From the NCBI RefSeq assembly GCF_016086655.4, contig NC_052141.2:1798001-1862000 (forward strand): a stretch of 64,000 nucleotides of DNA. The letters are read 5' to 3'. Shown here one piece after another: positions 22,501 through 34,215 of this stretch; within the stretch, counting starts at the first letter, position 1; every line of letters begins with the position of its first letter. Source of the stretch: Lepeophtheirus salmonis (taxonomy: Eukaryota; Arthropoda; Copepoda; Siphonostomatoida; Caligidae). The notes under the pieces were generated by a model that saw only the letters and a list, made by a program, of their open reading frames with translations, did not search any database and was not told where the DNA came from. Made by a program: the position numbers and the translations under genes.

Positions 22501-23979
22501 TTTCAACTTCCCTCAAAATATTTGATCTTTTTTTTTTTTCTTTTGATAAATACATCATACTTTTTACATAAATAATATATTTTTCATTGTGGGGTTAGCC
22601 TTTGTGAATCATTAGTCAAGGCTCTTGATCTAACTCGTAACCCAAATGGAGGGGTTTGTATTTTCCCAAGGAATATGTTTGTGCTGTTAAGTTGTTTGTT
22701 TGAGCATGTGGGTGGCATTTGGATGGGGAGGAGGCTGCGACTGTAAATGATGCAAATGTCCTAGCTTATTGTTTAGATACTCCAAGTGAAACGAATCCTT
22801 TCATTAGGTCGATCATCACCTATTTGTGTATGTCACCTGACTCGTAAACAACTTTTGGTTAATGAGTCGTGATCTGAAAGGGAATTGATGATGAATGTAT
22901 AAAATGCTTTGTGAGGGGTTCTTCTTTAGGACTACCTATGTTAATTGTACGTATGAATGTAGAGAAAATACTGACATTTTGGCTAACGGAATCAATTCAT
23001 CCAGTTACTTACTTCCTGTATTTTTTTTTTTAATAGAACAATCATTTTCTAAAAAAGATGAAGACTACAAATGTTATAGGAGTTAATCAACTCCCATATC
23101 CTGTTATTCGGGTTGATCGGAGTCTTATTCAAATGAAAAAAATAAGAGAGTGGAATCTCGTTCTCTATGAAATGTTAAAATGACTCATTTACAAATTAGG
23201 AATGAATTGATACGGATATTTTTGGGTCGATTATCTAAGAAGAAAACATCACTAATAGATTAATCGGTAAAGTTGTATTTCTCTTTTTCAAATTAACCCT
23301 CAAAGGAGTAGTATTTTTTTTTTAAATCAAAAGTGAGGAAAGCTATTTTTACATTGTAAATCAAGTTTTTAGAACGATTAAACAACTCTTAGTTACATCA
23401 AATTTAGGTTGAAAGGTTATTGAATATTGTTATTTATGTGTATTTGTAAACTTGTATATTTACAGTAAATAATATTAAAAAAAATAGCCCGTACCAATAC
23501 TAATCCCTGAAACTTTAAATACCTGGAATAAAAACAAAATTTTTACTTTTCCCAAATGAGTCATTTTTTAATACATACAATCAGAGTAAAAAAGGATTCA
23601 AATGGATTGTGTTTAACATTATTAAAAGGACAAATGGCAAATTTCAGCAAAGATTGACATACATTTTTTTAATATTTAAATATTAACAATTATTTTTTAT
23701 ATAAAAAAGAGCATTAAATAAAATGAATATTTTTAATATGATTAATAGCAAAGAATTAGCAAGGAAAAAATGCAAATTGAGCACAAAGAACTGTAGGTGT
23801 AAATAAAGTATATATCAGAAGAAGGATATATGACTCAAGTGGGAAAACAAAATGACACGAAATGTGCATCGCCAAGGATTTTTGCTCCATTTTTTAAAAT
23901 TATTTACTCATCGTGAATGGATCACTTTATTGTTTTGATCCTGGTATCTAATCCCCAAGGAAGGAGTTCACCTACTCCC
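22501..23979. other. unassigned AT-rich stretch
   Basis: No gene or shared repeat recognised. The frame 22895-23086 has no known motif. Confidence 0.4.
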
Positions 23980-24111
23980 TTATAAAATCTGGAAGTTTTC
24001 TTCGTATGAATTCTCCTCCCGTCGTCCCTCGTGGAATTTGGAATTCGAACATCTCTCGAAGTTGATGATCAAGGATGAAGTATATCTTCCATCGATTGTC
24101 TTGATCTTCAT
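23980..24111 (-). CDS. weak 43-codon open frame in a less AT-rich segment
   Basis: A minus-strand frame starting MKIKTIDGRYTSSL and ending ENSYEENFQIL lies in a segment (about 23930-24150) that is visibly richer in G+C than its surroundings and matches no repeat in the window. I do not recognise the peptide. On the plus strand the same segment has a TATA-like ttataaaa at 23980-23987, so it might instead be promoter or 5' UTR sequence of an unseen gene. Confidence 0.15.
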   Translation of the reverse strand: MKIKTIDGRYTSSLIINFERCSNSKFHEGRREENSYEENFQIL

Positions 24112-24707
24112 TTTACGGGAAAAGACGTCATGAAATTGGCATTGAAATCGGAAAAGTTATAATTATAATGTTGACTACATATTTGCTAGTACACTCCCAT
24201 AAAAAATGGGATCTCTTAAAAAATACAAAATGTTACAAAATTCTTGGAGATGCATATTTTTTAAATAGATCTTTTTTTAGAAAATAATAATATTTTTCTA
24301 TAATATAAGCTATGAACTTCCTCATCACTATGTATTATGAATAAGTTATAAGGGTCTAGGGAAGAGTGTCGTTTATCATCCTTTTTCAGCCTAAAAATGG
24401 AAATACATCGTGTTCAGAACAAGATAGAGAATTAATAAAAACACTTTTACATAAGTTTCATTAGTCTTACTTTTAATTTGGGGATTGTCTTAAGAGTAAA
24501 AAATGACTCTGACCAATAAATGTCCCAAAGTACTATAATCTCAGATATTTCAGAATTCAGATGACTCAGAGAAAAAACTCGATTATTGTCTTCACTTCAT
24601 TTGTACAAAATCCTGATTATTCACCTTTGTTATGCTTTAATGTGTCCAATAATATATAATGTTCGTCTGTTTGTCGGTTAGTTTATTTGTCCAGCGAAGA
24701 AAATAAC
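24112..24707. other. unassigned AT-rich stretch
   Basis: No gene, RNA or shared repeat recognised. Confidence 0.35.
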
Positions 24708-24970
24708 ACATGAACGTGATCGACAAACTTCCATTCACGCACTCCAAGGAATTGGACGTCTCCAAGAACACCTTCTACGCCGTCAGCACGTTTTACACGT
24801 TGGAGAGGAGGAAGGGCTTTGACAAAAAGTTTATCTGTTCGTCCACGCTTTATAACTCTGAGCAGGGCCGGTTACTACTACTGCTCGTAACTATTATAAT
24901 CAAAGTTACTCCAGCTAACAAGGACGTCACTCATATACACCAGAGAGCTCCTCAACCCAATAAATATTGA
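24708..24970 (+). pseudogene. ITm transposase relic, N-terminal helix-turn-helix
   Basis: Open frame with DVSKNTFYAVSTFYTLERRK, which resembles the minus-strand N-terminal part of the relic at 12770-13310 (GISRTAVYAVSTFETL, then RRKGS). The DNA of the two is clearly homologous over about 90 bp. The first half (IDKLPFTHSKELDVSK) fits the first DNA-binding helices. After about residue 45 the sequence no longer follows the family. A transposase tail in the same direction is found 950 bp downstream at 25926-26042, so both may belong to one insertion later invaded by other repeats. Confidence 0.6.
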
Positions 24971-25754
24971 ATTAAACTTTATGGGCTAGACTCCTTCATA
25001 ATATTATTTCACAAAAAAACGAAATTAGACCCCACATACTCCATGCCCATCACACAAAAACTTTAATACTTACTATGGCTGAATCAGAGCTTGGGATATA
25101 TTATTGAGACTCGTAAAAAATTATTCGTGAAACAGCTTTTGAATAGGCAAATGACAGCGGATTACAAATTATTTTAAATGATTGATATATTAGTCAAACT
25201 CTAATTCAAATAGATGTATAGAATATTCACTTTTTCAATCAGTGGCCATTTTAAAGAAGTATAAAAATATATATTTTTTGTCAAACTTTGTCTTTTTAAA
25301 TAAAAAATTAATTTACAACTATTTTTCTTTCAAGAAAGAAAAAGATTGTCTCACACATGAGTACAAAAAGTTGAAGCCATATAACAATAAACTTCATTTT
25401 CTCTTCTTTCAGAAGAGGGCAGATGACTTAAACCACCCTCTTTTTCTATTTTAGAATACTTGTGTAAGTCATAAAGTAACAAAAATAAAATATACTGCAC
25501 AGAGACTTTACTCATCCCATAAAGTAATTTTATACTTCTTGTTCTACTTATCAGCTGTAGTTAGAAATAGAGGCAAAAAAGGCTTAGCCCATAAACTCGC
25601 TATAGATACTTCATACATACTTTCAAAATACAGATAATTTTAGACTTTGAAAACCTCTCGTAAAAGTTTATCAAATCATAAATCTCGCCAAAAAAAATTG
25701 AGTATATGTTTTTAGAAAAAATATATATAAATGAAGGAGGGAAAACCTGACCTT
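24971..25754. other. unassigned AT-rich stretch
   Basis: Lies between two ITm fragments of the same orientation. No transposase motifs were found here. The frames 25242-25454 and 25600-25914 (minus) show no domains. Confidence 0.35.
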
Positions 25755-25918
25755 TGACAAACAAATAGTTTGGCTCGTCAACACAAACGCAAGCTGGAAT
25801 GTATTTTTCCCAAAATTGACGGTGAATTACATTTGTATTCTTTAACGAATGATCGTCAATTTCTGTGAACAAATTATTCTTATTCACCCTTTGGGTATGT
25901 CCCAAATTGTACATAAAT
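25755..25918 (+). repeat. R1 repeat, 5' part
   Basis: Starts tcgtcaacacaaacgcaagc and carries cccaaaattgacggtgaatt and attctttaacgaatgat. It stops at the ITm tail. R1 3' sequence resumes at 26125. Confidence 0.65.
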
Positions 25919-25925
25919 AGGGATC

Positions 25926-26042
25926 CAAATCAGCCAGCACTTGGACGCGACGACAGATGACTACATTCACAGCGGGTGTCAGACTTTCCACCACCGCCTG
26001 GAAGCCATCATTGCAGCTAAGGGTGACACCATTAGTTATTAG
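25926..26042 (+). pseudogene. ITm transposase C-terminal tail
   Basis: Reads SQHLDATTDDYIHSGCQTFH then HRLEAIIAAKGDTISY, with a stop at 26040-26042. It matches the family ending (W.AM..DYI.K.C..FR.RLEA.I.A.GGYIE). It lies between two pieces of R1, so it either inserted into an R1 copy or was captured there. No third-aspartate block precedes it. Confidence 0.75.
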
Positions 26043-26124
26043 CAGAGCTCAAACACACATCTATTTGTAGTATTAATTTTATTGAAATTCTATTCTTAAT
26101 AAATAAATTATATCTTGTTGAAAA

Positions 26125-26220
26125 ATAAACTCGGTAAAATAAAATAATATATTGGGATTTTCTACTTTTCTTGATTGTTATTGAAGATTGTTTTCATGCT
26201 GACGCATCAAAAGTATTTAT
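26125..26220 (+). repeat. R1 repeat, 3' part
   Basis: Contains attgggattttctacttttc and ttcatgctgacgca, the usual R1 end. Confidence 0.55.
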
Positions 26221-26539
26221 TTTCCACTTTGTGGAACATATGTAGGTAGGTAATTTTATGCGTAACGAAATGGGTATTTACGCTTTTTCCCCCTCTCTCT
26301 CTCTCTCTTTCAGACTCACTCTGAATGACTGAGGAATTGGATTCGGTTTTAGGGTTTCTTTTTAGAAATATTAGTGTAAAGGATATCCGTATCGCTGTTT
26401 GATCTTTTCTTTGAGTGTTTTCTATTGTGATTTTTAGTCTTTGAATGGAGTTAAAAATAATGTGAAATGAGTGGTCAAATAGAAATAGACCTTTTTACTG
26501 CATTCGTCTCCTTCAAAAGCATAGAGATTTAAGTCAATA
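26221..26539. other. stretch with a CT microsatellite
   Basis: A CT run occupies about 26293-26308. Nothing else recognised. Confidence 0.45.
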
Positions 26540-26790
26540 TATATCGTGACGTTAGTTCAGTAACACAAAAAGTATATTTTGTTATCAGCTGTGAATGTTT
26601 TTGGTTCTGAACGTTGATTGGTGAAATTAGATTGAGCTCCTTGTAAGCTTTGAACAATTTTCAACAATTTTTGAATAATAATTCCATACTTGAAAAGAAT
26701 TGGCTAACTACGAACTGATTTTTAGCTTTTTTTACCAGTTTCTTTTCGTATGGGAAGGCTGCGTAATACAATAAAGATATCCATATGATA
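26540..26790 (+). repeat. R6 repeat
   Basis: Carries the R6 signature in order: gttagttcagtaacacaaaa, tctgaacgttgattgg, gaattggctaactacgaac and ggctgcgtaatacaataaag. Confidence 0.65.
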
Positions 26791-26898
26791 TTCACAGGGT
26801 ATCAAAAGGAAGTCCACCACTTTTGATCTATCTACTTAAGTTTAAAAAAATGTTCATTTTTTATTTATTCAAAAATATCAGTTTATAAAGAATATATG

Positions 26899-27265
26899 TC
26901 AATCAATATAGTCTACGTTGAATCTACGATTCGAGTCCTGAACCTCACACAGGCCCTGAAAAGTAGTGTTTGGTCTAAATTCTTGCATTCCAGGACAATG
27001 GAGTGGATGAGGGACTTCTTGGTGGTCTGATGACCTTTGTTGACCTTTGACTTGTGATAGTTTCAAGAAAAATAATCCCTCTGATCCAGATCATGGAAGC
27101 TAGGAGGTCAAATCTTCTTGTACACCCAGTTGTAGCAACGCACATGGGACCAATCCTGCATCCTTTTGAAGGAGTACATCTCCTGTAGATGCCTGTCATC
27201 TTTGATACTTCAGCATTACTAATATCTAAATCCTTGTTCACCAAAATATCATCACAGAGCGACAC
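26899..27265 (-). pseudogene. ITm transposase relic, C-terminal part
   Basis: On the minus strand one frame reads MQDWSHVRCYNWVYKKI, stop, PPSFHDLDQRDYFS, stop, NYHKSKVNKG, which follows the family TQDW...WPPSSPDLNPLDYFSWN..KSKVNK. It continues KKSLIHSIVLECKNLDQTLL and FRACVRFRTRIVD, ending VDYID and a stop at 26899-26901. The upstream part of the longer frame 26975-27265 (DDILVNKDLDISNAEVSKMT) may be its N-terminal helix-turn-helix, which would put the deletion junction near 27190. Several stops and the altered P-L-D block show it is inactive. Confidence 0.75.
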
Positions 27266-28057
27266 TGCACTTTGCCTATGGAAATGTTATAGACTAGAAA
27301 TCTTTTGTTGTTGCCTCAAAGGTCGTGTTTCGGCTATATTAATTAAAACATTTCAATATGACGATAATTTGGTATCATGTACCAAAATCATAAATAAAAA
27401 CTCACTATATTGTGATTAACCGTGGCGTCATCAGTTTACACAACCAAATTTATTAATGAGAATTAAAGCTTTAAAAATTTTGACATCCCGTCTACTTCAA
27501 TTTTAAATCTTAAGAATGTGGCCAATTGAGTCCCTCCATAAATTCATATTTACGAAATGACGCCATCATAAATATGAGTATTTGACCATCAGCATTTCGT
27601 TTGCAATTTGTGACCCTCATATGATTCTAAATACACTTTTTTTATATATTTTTTTATGTCACGAAATGAAAGATGGAATTTTAAGAACCAATATATTTAT
27701 ATAGGTTTAAACAAGCTATAATATTACAACCGCCTTTCTTTGTCTCATTTGAACTAGAGCGTTGCATTTACTGACCTTTACAAGCATCTTTGCATGCCTT
27801 AAAAGTGTGATATAATCTTCTTCTCATGTGACCTGTAAACAGTATTCGAAGTGTTATGGGCAGAATATTTGTCTTTCAATTGGAATATGAATTGATATCT
27901 ACAAATACATATATATTGTAATTATACTTGCAAAAAGGACCCGGCAGTCGTCAATAACCATAGAATGATTGGTTAGTACAATATAAACTTGAAACACAAG
28001 CAACCTTTATGTTCATTTTTAATTGGACTATTCTCATTTTTAATTGGAAATGGTATA
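27266..28057. other. unassigned AT-rich stretch
   Basis: No gene or shared repeat recognised. Confidence 0.35.
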
Positions 28058-28711
28058 CAGAGTGGGGACCCAAAACTTGCAGTTGTAACAGCAAATTACG
28101 AAGAATGTAATTTTGTATGTAATCAAAAACAGACAACTCAAAACCAACTGACGATATCTTTAAATACTATATTTAGCTATATTTTTTATTCACTAGGTCA
28201 TCTTTCATATGCAAAAACAGCCATGACGTGACGGTGAACAAATTAGAAGCTCTTGACAATGAAGGTCGTGTCCATGGCGTTTCAAGCTGTCATGATGACA
28301 GCTCAGGGGGAATCCAAATTTGGATGAGAAATATGATCTGAATTACCCGAAATTGTACAGTCCAAGTGGTTGAGGTCAGGACTGAAGGATGGTCATGGAG
28401 GCAGGCCAAGAGTCAGACATATTATTCCTGCGGCATTTTTGTTTCGTCTTGTCTGTATGAGGCTTTAATGGACTTTTTGACGGCCTCTGCAACATTTTCG
28501 TCATAAATACCGGCGTGGAGGAGATGCAAAACGCATTGCCTTTTTTGTGATTGCTTCAACATTTTTACACTCAGAGACATGTGAGAGTTACAAAACTTGT
28601 TATTTTTTCTCTCAGCTGTTATTTAGTTCCGTACTGAAGCCTCGTAATTAAAAATCATGGGATGAGATCGTAATTAAATACTACTACTACTAGTCTTGTG
28701 TCTCCACTCTG
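28058..28711 (-). mobile_element. ITm deletion derivative, family A copy 3 (complete ends, TA duplication)
   Basis: A 654-bp element. The plus-strand left end is cagagtggggacccaaaac (28058), and the right end inverts to cagagtggagacacaaga (to 28711). TA flanks both sides (28056-28057, 28712-28713), the ITm target duplication. Coding remnants read on the minus strand: SLSVKMLKQSQKRQCVLHLL (N-terminal helix-turn-helix), then AEAVKKSIKASYRQDETK. The family A junction leads directly to the C-terminal block (DSWPAS..., degraded) and a tail ending with a GGHIE-like position lost. The catalytic core is absent. This copy best defines the family ends. Confidence 0.85.
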
Positions 28712-29394
28712 TAGATGGGAAAATGATTACAGATAATTTTTGTGAACTAATTAGTGAATGAATCATTTTATTTGTTGCTGTAAAAACAGGGGAAATAAAA
28801 CTATTTACCTCACAAAGTTTGCCACATACCCTTCTGTAAAGTGACAATACTAAAAAAATGACATATTTATCTATTACATCAAGAGGAATTGTATGTATTT
28901 TGTACATCATAATAGACTGACACGCAAATATTGGTCTTTACTACAGTATATACTTTGATAAAGGTGACTCATTCATGTATTTATGACCCATAGAATGAAG
29001 AGAAGTGCATTAACAAATAAAATTGTATTTTCTATTACGCAAAAAAATCACATATTGACCTTATGATTGACCTTTAATACACCATAAATAAAAACTGTAT
29101 GTACGTATATAACTTTTTGTCTCTGTAAATTATGAAATAATGATGTTTCTAGTGAAGATACAGCTGTCGAACTCCTTGAGAAGGATTTCTCATTACTTCT
29201 CCTCTTTCAATTCATATAGAGAACAAAATAGTCATTTCGTGACACTAATTACCTAGTTGTGACTTTGTTTTGTATTGAGTTTTTTTTTTTTTTCCTTAAA
29301 GGGAAAAAACGATTTTTTTTTGTATGTGTGTGTTTTAAAAGATTGCCCTAGTTCGTTCCTATATTGTTCATATATATAGCCCCTTAACACATAA
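28712..29394. other. unassigned AT-rich stretch
   Basis: No gene or shared repeat recognised. A poly-T run lies near 29280-29294. Confidence 0.35.
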
Positions 29395-29800
29395 GTAAGC
29401 TAGAATGGTTTTTCTCAAAATTGAGTGTGGATTACATCAGTATTCTTCTACAAATTACAAATTTATTTGAACAAATTATATGTAGTAACTATTTGGTGTT
29501 TCGCAAATGACACTTATAGTTGCCAAACTTGATTGTCACAACAAAAGAATGAGAAATTGAATGGTTTTATTTGAAAAAGTAATTATCGGAGTCAATTTAA
29601 GACTCTTAATTAGAATATAGGTTTTAAACTGGGGTTTTAATTATCAAATTTCTTAAATATATCATTGAAATTTTGACCTACATGAACAGAAGTAAAAAAC
29701 AAATAAATTGGGATTTTTCCCTTATCTTGATTTTTGTTCAAGGCTGTTTTTATGTTGATGGACACCATATGCATATAAATACAAATCTTTTTTTTTTTTA
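29395..29800 (+). repeat. R1 repeat
   Basis: Long R1 copy with gctagaatggtttttctc, ctcaaaattgagtgtggat, a middle segment (gcaaatgacacttatag) and the end tttttatgttgatgg. Confidence 0.7.
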
Positions 29801-29949
29801 AATCAACAGGTAAAAATACATTGTCCTCTAGGTAAATAATGTAATCGATATAACTCATAATTTCTTGTCAATATTACCCGTTATAATCAAAACAAAGATA
29901 GGTTATGTTAGCAGATCAGCAAGTCATCATAAAACCGGATCAATTTTGA

Positions 29950-30610
29950 GTAGAACCATGAATGTTTCAGTCTCAAAGATCAACCTTCATTCATCTTCAG
30001 TGTGCCCACAACAAGATTGCAGAAATTTGAAAGGTCATTGCATTCCATAGGACTATTTCTTACAGAATTGCGAAGGCTTATGATGATACGTAACTCAAGA
30101 GAGCTATTAAGACTAAATCCCATTATGCCAATGTCGGTATGGCAATGAAACGATCAGTGTCCAAACAAATCATTCAAAGAGCTGTGAAAGATTTGTGAAA
30201 GAAGTATATAATATACCAGATTCGTAAATAGGAAATCGGAATTTACCAATTACTCAGCAGTACTGGTCAAGGAAAGTATTGAGATATTTGCTAGGAAGAA
30301 ACTTTGGCCTACGGATTGTTCATCAGTCTTAGCAATCCGTCAAGTACTATCTGTTTGAATCGATGGACACACACTTGCTCAGAAGAAACTTTTTCACGAG
30401 TCTTGGCTCCGTCCAATAACCACCTGTTTAAATCGATGAGACACGCATTTGCTTAAAAGAGCTTCACTGCTTACGAAGAAGTACGAAAATGGTGTGATAC
30501 CTGGTTTAGCTCAAAAAAGTGTTTTTTCTCTCTTTTTTCTGCGTGGTATCCACAAATTTTCAAACAGGCGGGGAAAATATATAGCTAGCAATGGGGGTCA
30601 CTTTGCATAA
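29950..30610 (+). pseudogene. mariner-type transposase relic with duplicated catalytic block
   Basis: N-terminal DNA-binding motifs are visible with shifts: KIAEI, stop, KVIAFHRTISYRIAKAYDDT, then KSHYANVGMAMKRS and SKQIIQRAVKDL. The C-terminal mariner part reads LAPSNNHLFKSMRHAFA, stop, KSFTAYEEVRKWCDTWFSSK (about 30404-30505), then a WYPQIFKQAGK block and a tail ending KYIASNGGHFA with a stop at 30608-30610. The third catalytic aspartate (PSDYHLF) is replaced by N. A diverged second copy of the same block (SSTICLNRW frame, 30335-30390) lies 73 bp upstream, so this region was duplicated. The first two catalytic motifs are absent. Confidence 0.8.
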
Positions 30611-30669
30611 AATACTTTGTATCCCTTTCATACAACAGAGGTGTACTGTCTAATTAAAAATTCCACCTT

Positions 30670-30775
30670 CATATTTACAAAATCTGGTAAATATTAAATT
30701 AAAAAAAAAGGGATTTGTCCGTTTTTTGATTTCTGTTCAATATTTTTTTTATATTGACGCACTACATATGTGTGT
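30670..30775 (+). repeat. R1 repeat, 3' fragment
   Basis: Contains gggatttgtccgttttttga and atattgacgcactacata, the R1 end. Confidence 0.55.
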
Positions 30776-31684
30776 GTTTCTTTGTATGTATATATAGGTA
30801 TTTATGCACTAAAGTAGAGCAAAGTTCTTAATTAAGTAAAGAACAACAGAAAACGTTGGCTAATGGTTTTTTTTTTTACTTCTTTGCTTAACAAAAAAGC
30901 TTCCTTTTAACAAGAAGGAATGTTGTTGGTTCCTTGAGTCAAAACCATTAACAAACAAAAAACAAATCCTCTCATCATTATTATTTTTATTGGTTTTGTA
31001 AAAACTATTTTCACACGTTCAAATACCACTAAAGAAATTGATCCTTGACAGACATAAAAAAAAAATTAGATAAAAATTCCATCAGATCCAATAAATATTT
31101 CGGGAAAAAGTAATTTTTTCACAATATACATATATATCCGCCATTTTGTTTGTTTGAATAACCCATTGACATAATGGCAATAAAAAAATAGTTGTGTGTA
31201 TTGTAGATGGGGTTTATAAAAGCCCCATAATGAGATCTAAATATTAATTACCATTCTATGTAGTTTGTAGAACGAACTAACAATAGCTAAATGGACTCAA
31301 ATATTTGTTTAATTCAATTAAAATTCTCTCAAAAACGTCGTCATGGATTGTAAAAAAAAAGTAATCCTTTGAAAATTCCTATTTTTTTCGTGAACTAATA
31401 TTTTGATATATCTACCTTGGAATTGGATATTTATAAGTGCTCAAACTCGGTCCAAGACATAATTGTATTTTCGGTTCGGTCTTTTGTAGATTTTTCTATT
31501 TTTTAATACCTTTATATAGATAGTAAATAATATCTAAGAGTTAAATAAAATGTTCTGGTGAAGTTGTATTGAAAGAAATATCCTTAAACATTTCAATGTA
31601 AAATCCTTCATCAAATTAAGGCTTACAAATATAAATATTCATAAAGTTATTTAATAGAAACATTAGCATCTCATAAAAAAAAAA
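30776..31684. other. unassigned AT-rich stretch
   Basis: No gene or shared repeat recognised. Confidence 0.35.
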
Positions 31685-32010
31685 CTAGGTAGAGGTCAAA
31701 CCCCCCGTTTAAAATCAAATGGAGCCCCATGTATCCCAATTTTTGGATTGATTAAGCAATTTTACAACTGCCAACGAAGTTGAACAGGGGGGTTATGTAT
31801 TTACCCTGTTTCTTAGTCACCAGGATTAAGGCAAATTAAATTTTGAGATGTCAAGGTCAAAGTTCAAGGTCAAATTTCATGAAATTAATGATTCATGATT
31901 TAATGGCCTTATAGGGACCATATATAATCTTCGTAACATGTTTAATAAATATCGATCCGTAACTTTTGACGTTGACCAGTAGACTAACAAACAAACAAAG
32001 ATGTTAGAAT
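31685..32010 (+). repeat. R2 repeat, tandem copy 1
   Basis: Starts near gtcaaaccccccgtttaaaa and carries gaccatatataatcttcgta, gtttaataaatatcgatcc and a final aacaaacaaacaaag. A second copy follows directly. Confidence 0.65.
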
Positions 32011-32014
32011 GAGC

Positions 32015-32255
32015 AGTGGACACTCGGTAGAACACAAAACCTCCCCTTAAAATCCTATTGAATAATGTATGCCAATTTTTTCCAAAGTTAGTTAGGGTCA
32101 ATTATGCATTTTTTAAATGTTGTGCTAACTTGATCTCTCAAATTTAATGGACTCTTAGTGTGACCATAAATAATAATCGTAGCAAGTTTGATGAAAATCA
32201 ATTTGTAACCTTTGCCATAATCCTTGTGACTAACAATTAAACAAACTTTGTGGGC
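32015..32255 (+). repeat. R2 repeat, tandem copy 2
   Basis: Starts near ggtagaacacaaaacctccc, with tcaattatgcattttttaa, gtgaccataaataataatcg and gatgaaaatcaatttgtaac. The offset from copy 1 is roughly 240-340 bp depending on the part compared. Confidence 0.65.
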
Positions 32256-32654
32256 AGTGGTCAATATGCATAAAATATTTCCTAAATAAAAATCGACAAA
32301 ATGGAACAAAAGGACATACATTCATTCTCATACCAATTCCAGTCAACACAGGAATAGATAGCAACCAAGGCACTAAAATCACTCAAATATTATCAATAAC
32401 CGGAATTAAGAGGAAAATTGTACTAACAACCTGAACGTTTCTTCAAACTCTTTTTTAAGTATCTTCTGCAATATCTAAAAATGTCTACTTGAGTTTAATG
32501 GATGATATCTAACAGTATCAAAGGCTCAGTTCCAAGCACAATTCAATCCCCTTTGGAATCTTCATTTCGAGCGCATTTCTGCTCAACGGCAGAAATAAAA
32601 ATTCCACGAATATCCTCCACAACTACGGATTCTCCTACAGTTATATTCTTTCCT

Positions 32655-32770
32655 AGTCTTCTAGACAGTTTTTGCAATATTGTCAGCCCAGACCAGGATC
32701 TCAGACCAAAAACCAAAGTTTAATCGTTTTCAAATTGGGACTGATTTTTTTTTTTTTTTCAGTCTCAATA
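32655..32770 (-). repeat. R3 repeat, partial
   Basis: Shares cccagaccaggatctcagac and gtttaatcgttttcaaatt with the R3 copies at 37905 and 58600. Confidence 0.5.
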
Positions 32771-32774
32771 TTTC

Positions 32775-33030
32775 ACGTCGTTACCTTACTAACACAAAAA
32801 TCTACATTATATTTTGTTGTCAGCTATCGATATTTCCTCTTCTTTTACACATGTCTTTGCTCCGAAGGTTAATAGGTTAGTATAGTACATGCTAAGCTGA
32901 TAATAACTCTTAATGATTATTGATTAATAGTTCTAAAATGAGGAAGAATTGGCTAACAGTGAATTGATTTTAGGCCACTTTTCCCCAGGTTCTTTTCATG
33001 AAAGGTTGCGTGATAAAAATAAGGACATGA
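32775..33030 (+). repeat. R6 repeat
   Basis: Starts cgttaccttactaacacaaa and continues to gaattggctaacagtgaatt and ggttgcgtgataaaaataag. Confidence 0.65.
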
Positions 33031-33143
33031 TATAAACCTTTTTGGTCTTAATATATGGATTGATTTTCTTCCCTATCCGTCTGATTTATTTGTAGCACAT
33101 GTAGGATTTATGCAACACATTTAAATTGATATGACGTTATAGT

Positions 33144-33931
33144 CGGGGCTGTGGACTCGCTGAAATTTCAGAGTGAGTCCGAGTCCCGAGTCTCACATGA
33201 ATTTCAAGATCAAGTCCCGAGTTTCAAAGGTAATTTAAAGCCCGAGTACCGAATCTAACGAGTCACAACACACTTGGATAGGTATATGTAAACGAATATT
33301 GCCATTTATATTTCAATCTTGATGAACACTATGACTAAAATATTTTTAAAAAAATACTCTGCAAAGTGATCCACATACAAAAGTAGTTGAGTGCTAGAGA
33401 CTTGCCTAATATAATTTTGATTTTTACAAAAACGGAAGGTAAACATTATCTTCAAAACTAAACACTTTCGTTTTGATTATGTATATTTACAAATGCTATA
33501 TAAGAAAAAATTAATTAAATAAGTATTTTTATATCCCATTTTGCTCGTAAGAAAAGGATTGCATTCAGAAGATGCTCCTTCGTTGATGGCCTCTGGTAAC
33601 TAAAAAAGAATTTTTTAGGGGAAAAAATCCTTCAACAGTCACTGACGTGTACACAAGGGCACGAACGTCCGATAAATACATAAAAGGATCTTTTTTTAAG
33701 GCGTCAAGAGCTGTTTTTCCTGGAGTCGAGGTATATTTTCAACATTGATGATTGCATCCTTCAATGCTATTTTTCTTGAGCTAGAATAACCTTTTTGGCA
33801 GGGGCTATAATTATATTAACTCTTAGTAATAATACAACACAGAAGAAAGACTCTGAACTCACACTAAATTTAGACGAGTCCTATCAAAACATAGCAAACA
33901 CAGGAGTCCACGACTCCGAGTCCACAATCCC
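33144..33931. mobile_element. MITE-like element with ...GTGGACTCG inverted ends
   Basis: The left end cggggctgtggactcg (33144) and the inverse of the right end, gggattgtggactcg (to 33931), match at 12 of 15 aligned positions. Next to both ends are short arrays of gagtcc/gagtcccgag. The form resembles a widespread class of hAT-like MITEs rich in GAGTC. No 8-bp target duplication is evident (gttatagt against aatcttta). No coding capacity. Confidence 0.5.
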
Positions 33932-33954
33932 AATCTTTACAATTTTGAAATAGA

Positions 33955-34215
33955 ACTGACGTCATGAACCATGTATCTATAAAATCGACCTAGCCTTATC
34001 CAGTCCAAACTTTTTCAATGCCTTATACAGCACGAATTAGTCTATAAGACTACTCTAAATTGATTTTTATGAGACTGATCCAAGAGGAATTTTTTGTATG
34101 ACTGATCCAGGCCGAATTTTGATTTGAGAACTGTACAGATGGAACGTCTTTATAGTACGAAATTAGTTTGGGCCACTAAAATCAGTACGGTCTCAGACCG
34201 TGTCCCAACACTAAT
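33955..34215 (-). repeat. R3 repeat
   Basis: Starts with gaactgacgtcatgaacc (CRE-like palindrome at 33957-33964) and ends ggtctcagaccgtgtcccaa then cactaa. Confidence 0.6.

Noticed and set aside
25600..25914. 104-codon minus-strand open frame
   Set aside because: Its second half is antisense R1 repeat; no domain.
26925..26945. gattcgagtcc, another B-box-like sequence
   Set aside because: It lies within the minus-strand transposase tail (TRI codons) and no cloverleaf can be drawn.
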